A stretch of 16,338 nucleotides of DNA. It comes from Gammaproteobacteria bacterium RBG_16_37_9. GTDB lineage: Bacteria > Pseudomonadota > Gammaproteobacteria > UBA9339. Under the pieces are notes generated by a model. That model had not been told where the DNA came from, searched no databases, and saw nothing but the letters and a program-made list of their open reading frames with translations. Positions 14,817 to 16,338 of this stretch are shown piece after piece. How positions within the stretch are numbered: the first letter of the stretch is position 1; each line of letters begins with the position of its first letter. Location of the stretch: positions 1,553-17,890 of the forward strand of contig MGXJ01000059.1 in NCBI GenBank assembly GCA_001801345.1, written 5' to 3'. Position numbers and translations under genes: made by a program.

Positions 14817-15177
14817 AAAAAATCTGCAAGATTTACCGCAAATCCCCGATAAAGTATATTTTACCATTGGAGAGGTAAGTGGTTTATGTTTAGTTAAGCC
14901 ACATGTTTTACGTTATTGGGAACAAGAATTTCCGCAACTTAAGCCAATCAAAAGACGTGGTAATCGCCGCTATTATCAGCGCAATGAAATAAACTTAGTT
15001 AGACGCATTAAAAGTTTGTTATATGAACATGGCTTTACAATAGATGGTGCTCGGGCTAAGTTAAACAGCGACAATGAAACCGTTTCAGAAGCGATTAATA
15101 ACGTTAACACAGCTAAACTAGTAAAAAAAATTTTAATTCAATTAGAAAGCATGTTATCCGATTTAGAGCGTGGTTGA
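14752..15177 (+). CDS. MerR-family transcriptional regulator
   Basis: A 141-aa protein with a winged-helix MerR DNA-binding domain at about 35-100 (VYFTIGEVSGLCLVKPHVLR, YWEQEF, RRGNRRYYQRNEI) and a short C-terminal helix (about 110-140) likely to dimerise. There is no effector-binding domain or metal-binding cysteine cluster, so the signal is unknown. The first ~34 residues are polar and translate the overlap with ihfA (65 nt, different frame). A TTG three codons upstream (14743) is a possible alternative start; the ATG has GAGTTGAGAAG before it. A MerR-like gene directly after ihfA and before tRNA-Pro is a conserved gammaproteobacterial arrangement. Confidence 0.9.
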   Translation: MPDRQQPELNHPKQPGQGRSNKKNLQDLPQIPDKVYFTIGEVSGLCLVKPHVLRYWEQEFPQLKPIKRRGNRRYYQRNEINLVRRIKSLLYEHGFTIDGARAKLNSDNETVSEAINNVNTAKLVKKILIQLESMLSDLERG

Positions 15178-15263
15178 AAATAATCGATGTAGCTGTTATC
15201 TTCGTTTTTATCGTTGTCATTTGTGTCAGGCGTTCTTAGTTTGACCAGGCCCTCTCAACCACT

Positions 15264-15333
15264 GTCATCCTCGGGCTTGACCCGAGGATCTTGCAGTAAG
15301 AAAGTAGATCCTCGGATCAAGTCCGAGGATGAC
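15264..15333. repeat. Paired inverted palindromes before tRNA-Pro
   Basis: Two hairpins of the same family face each other: stem ATCCTCGGG/CCCGAGGAT (15267-15275, 15281-15289) and ATCCTCGGA/TCCGAGGAT (15308-15316, 15322-15330). The whole 70-bp block is also a larger inverted repeat with GTCATCCTCGG at one end and CCGAGGATGAC at the other. The two differ at the loop-closing pair, G-C against A-T, keeping each stem paired. It resembles a BIME-like dimer and could end the ihfA-merR transcript. Confidence 0.85.
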
Positions 15334-15347
15334 ACAAAGTAAATTGT

Positions 15348-15424
15348 CGGGGCGTAGCGCAGTCTGGTAGCGTACTTGCATGGGGTGCAAGTGGTCGTCG
15401 GTTCAAATCCGGCCGTCCCGACCA
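15348..15424 (+). tRNA. tRNA-Pro, anticodon GGG
   Basis: A complete 77-nt tRNA with encoded CCA. The acceptor CGGGGCG pairs with CGTCCCG (one G-U). The D arm is GCGC/GCGT, the anticodon arm CTTGC/GCAAG with loop ATGGGGT and anticodon GGG at 15382-15384; the T loop is TTCAAAT. It reads proline CCC and CCU codons. C1-G72 is the usual proline identity end. Its place after ihfA-merR is conserved in gammaproteobacteria. Confidence 0.97.
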
Positions 15425-15449
15425 TAATTTTGTGAAGGATTTTTTGCAT

Positions 15450-15941
15450 ATGAGAATATTATTTTTTATTTTCGTTTTGTTAACATCAATAAATGTATTT
15501 GCAGTTTGCCCGCTTTGCACATTTGCGGTGGGATTAGGAATTGGTTTAACTCAATATTGTGGTATTGATGATACTATTAGTGGGCTTTGGATTGGTGGTT
15601 TTACTATTTCTTTAATTGTTTTGACTAAAAATTGGTTTGAGCGAAAAAACATAAGTTTTTATGGTTATAAAATTATTATCGCTCTGGCTTATTATGGCAG
15701 TATTATCTTGCCACTTTATTTTACCGGAATTATAGGGCATGATTTGAATAAATTTTGGGGTATGGATAAGGTTGTGTTAGGAATTGTTATTGGTAGTATT
15801 GTTTTTTTAGCTGGCTCTATGGTTTATGAGAAAATGAAAAAGAATAATAACGGCAAAGCATACTTTCCCTTTCAAAAAGTTGTTATGCCACTAGCGCCAC
15901 TAGTTATTTTAAGTATACTTTTCTATTATCTAACAAAATAA
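15450..15941 (+). CDS. Small membrane protein with CPLC motif, function unknown
   Basis: From the ATG at 15450 the protein is 163 aa, with AAGGA 10 nt upstream; an in-frame GTG at 15432 is less likely. It opens with a signal-like hydrophobic segment (MRILFFIFVLLTSINVFA), followed at once by CPLC at residues 20-23 and a third cysteine in the phrase TQYCGIDDTISGLWIGG. Four more hydrophobic segments follow at about 45-65, 75-100, 108-130 and 144-163, and the C-terminus is basic. The CxxC just outside the membrane could be redox-active or bind metal. I recall similar CPLCT..GIDDTISGLWIGG proteins in uncultured small-genome bacteria and archaea, without function. It starts 25 nt after tRNA-Pro. 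Confidence 0.75.
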   Translation: MRILFFIFVLLTSINVFAVCPLCTFAVGLGIGLTQYCGIDDTISGLWIGGFTISLIVLTKNWFERKNISFYGYKIIIALAYYGSIILPLYFTGIIGHDLNKFWGMDKVVLGIVIGSIVFLAGSMVYEKMKKNNNGKAYFPFQKVVMPLAPLVILSILFYYLTK

Positions 15942-15995
15942 TAGAGCCAAAGTATATTGAAAGTTGGATTTTCAGGGTAAAGCTATTAGTGGAAC

Positions 15996-16123
15996 TATAC
16001 TCCTCGCAAAATGAATTTAGGCGCGGCGCCATTATTTTTTGCGGCCGGAGTTTATTTTTACATAAATGAGGACCGCAAAGAATAATGGCAACAAAGCATT
16101 AAATTCATTCTGCGAGGAGTATA
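15996..16123 (+). promoter_or_regulatory. Two-tier hairpin burying the ribosome binding site of the last gene
   Basis: Bases 15996-16019 and 16100-16123 are complementary at 23 of 24 positions. Inside, 16028-16044 pairs with 16073-16089 (17 bp including one G-U), and TTTAT/ATAAA (16051-16055, 16062-16066) forms a small cap. The outer 3' arm contains GCGAGGAGTATA, the Shine-Dalgarno of the ATG at 16126; the 5' arm carries its antidote ATACTCCTCGC. In RNA, translation would be shut off while the outer stem holds. TA at both ends also fits a TA-targeting MITE, so a mobile origin is possible. Confidence 0.7.
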
Positions 16124-16125
16124 TT

Positions 16126-16338
16126 ATGGACGAAACTAAAACCATAAAAGATATCGACGACTTGATTAATAAATATGATGCGATGAAGAAGCGAGATCTT
16201 ATGGATCTTTCTTCTGATCAGGATTTAACTATTGCCATTATGAACTTAATCGGGATCGAAGAGCATCTTTTCTTTACCGGAGCTAAAACTGGTAAAAATG
16301 AATATTTTGATTTGATCAATGAAGTGCGCAATATACGC
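16126..16338 (+). CDS. Unrecognised small protein, 5' part (runs off the window)
   Basis: Seventy-one codons are open to the last base with no stop. The translation is charged and helical, without membrane segments or cysteines: a start rich in Asp and Lys (KDIDDLINKYDAMKKRDLMD), then LSSDQDLTIAIMNLIGIEEH, LFFTGAKTGK and NEYFDLINEVRNIR. GAGGAG lies 7 nt before the ATG, inside the hairpin. The regular pattern and good Shine-Dalgarno argue for a real gene. I recall similar small helical proteins in uncultured bacteria but know no function or family name. Confidence 0.7.
   Translation, partial: MDETKTIKDIDDLINKYDAMKKRDLMDLSSDQDLTIAIMNLIGIEEHLFFTGAKTGKNEYFDLINEVRNIR

Noticed and set aside
15432..15449. 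GTG start for the membrane protein
   Set aside because: It overlaps the AAGGA site that serves the ATG at 15450 and puts charged residues before the signal-like segment.

Overview
The window is AT-rich bacterial chromosome and reads as a gammaproteobacterium. Two of its gene strings are classic gammaproteobacterial neighbourhoods: pyrG-kdsA-eno-ftsB, and thrS-infC-rpmI-rplT-pheS-pheT-ihfA-merR-tRNA-Pro. KdsA and LpxH show that it makes Gram-negative lipid A/Kdo. The low GC, the thiamine pyrophosphokinase (thiamine salvage) and the crowd of small palindromic elements would suit a host-associated lineage of the Legionellales/Coxiella type. That placement is an inference from memory of such genomes, not a search result.

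Layout. 1-3986 (+): 3' part of pyrG (the first 51 codons lie outside the window), kdsA, eno, a perfect 28-bp-arm palindrome, then ftsB. 3993-4649 (-): thiamine pyrophosphokinase, convergent with ftsB. 4650-5000: gene-free, holding a ~196-bp MITE-like element and a decayed half of the eno/ftsB palindrome that seems to supply the -35 box of surE. 5001-6472 (+): surE and recO, 2 nt apart. 6473-6634: palindromes between convergent genes. 6635-7363 (-): lpxH. 7364-7667: divergent gap with palindromes and a tandem duplication. 7668-9672 (+): tRNA-Val(GAC) followed after 25 nt by thrS. 9695-14816 (+): the translation/IHF operon. Here infC almost certainly starts at AUU, an alternative RNA pairing lies before rpmI, and a 147-bp TA-flanked hairpin element sits exactly on the rplT stop codon and separates rplT from pheS. 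14752-15177: a MerR-type regulator overlapping ihfA by 65 nt. 15264-15424: a paired palindrome and tRNA-Pro(GGG). 15450-15941: a small membrane protein with a CPLC motif. 15996-16123: a long two-tier hairpin that buries the ribosome binding site of a small unrecognised gene running off the window end.

How the genes fit together. Most are housekeeping: CTP synthesis, Kdo and lipid A synthesis, glycolysis, division (FtsB), recombination repair (RecO), nucleotide recycling (SurE), tRNA charging (Thr, Phe), initiation (IF3), 50S assembly (L35, L20) and nucleoid architecture (IHF-alpha). The unusual content is between the genes: at least three kinds of short inverted-repeat element have settled at gene borders, on a stop codon, beside start codons or in a promoter. 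The last ~900 bp (CPLC membrane protein, long hairpin, unknown small gene) is the least explained part and the best place to look for something undescribed.
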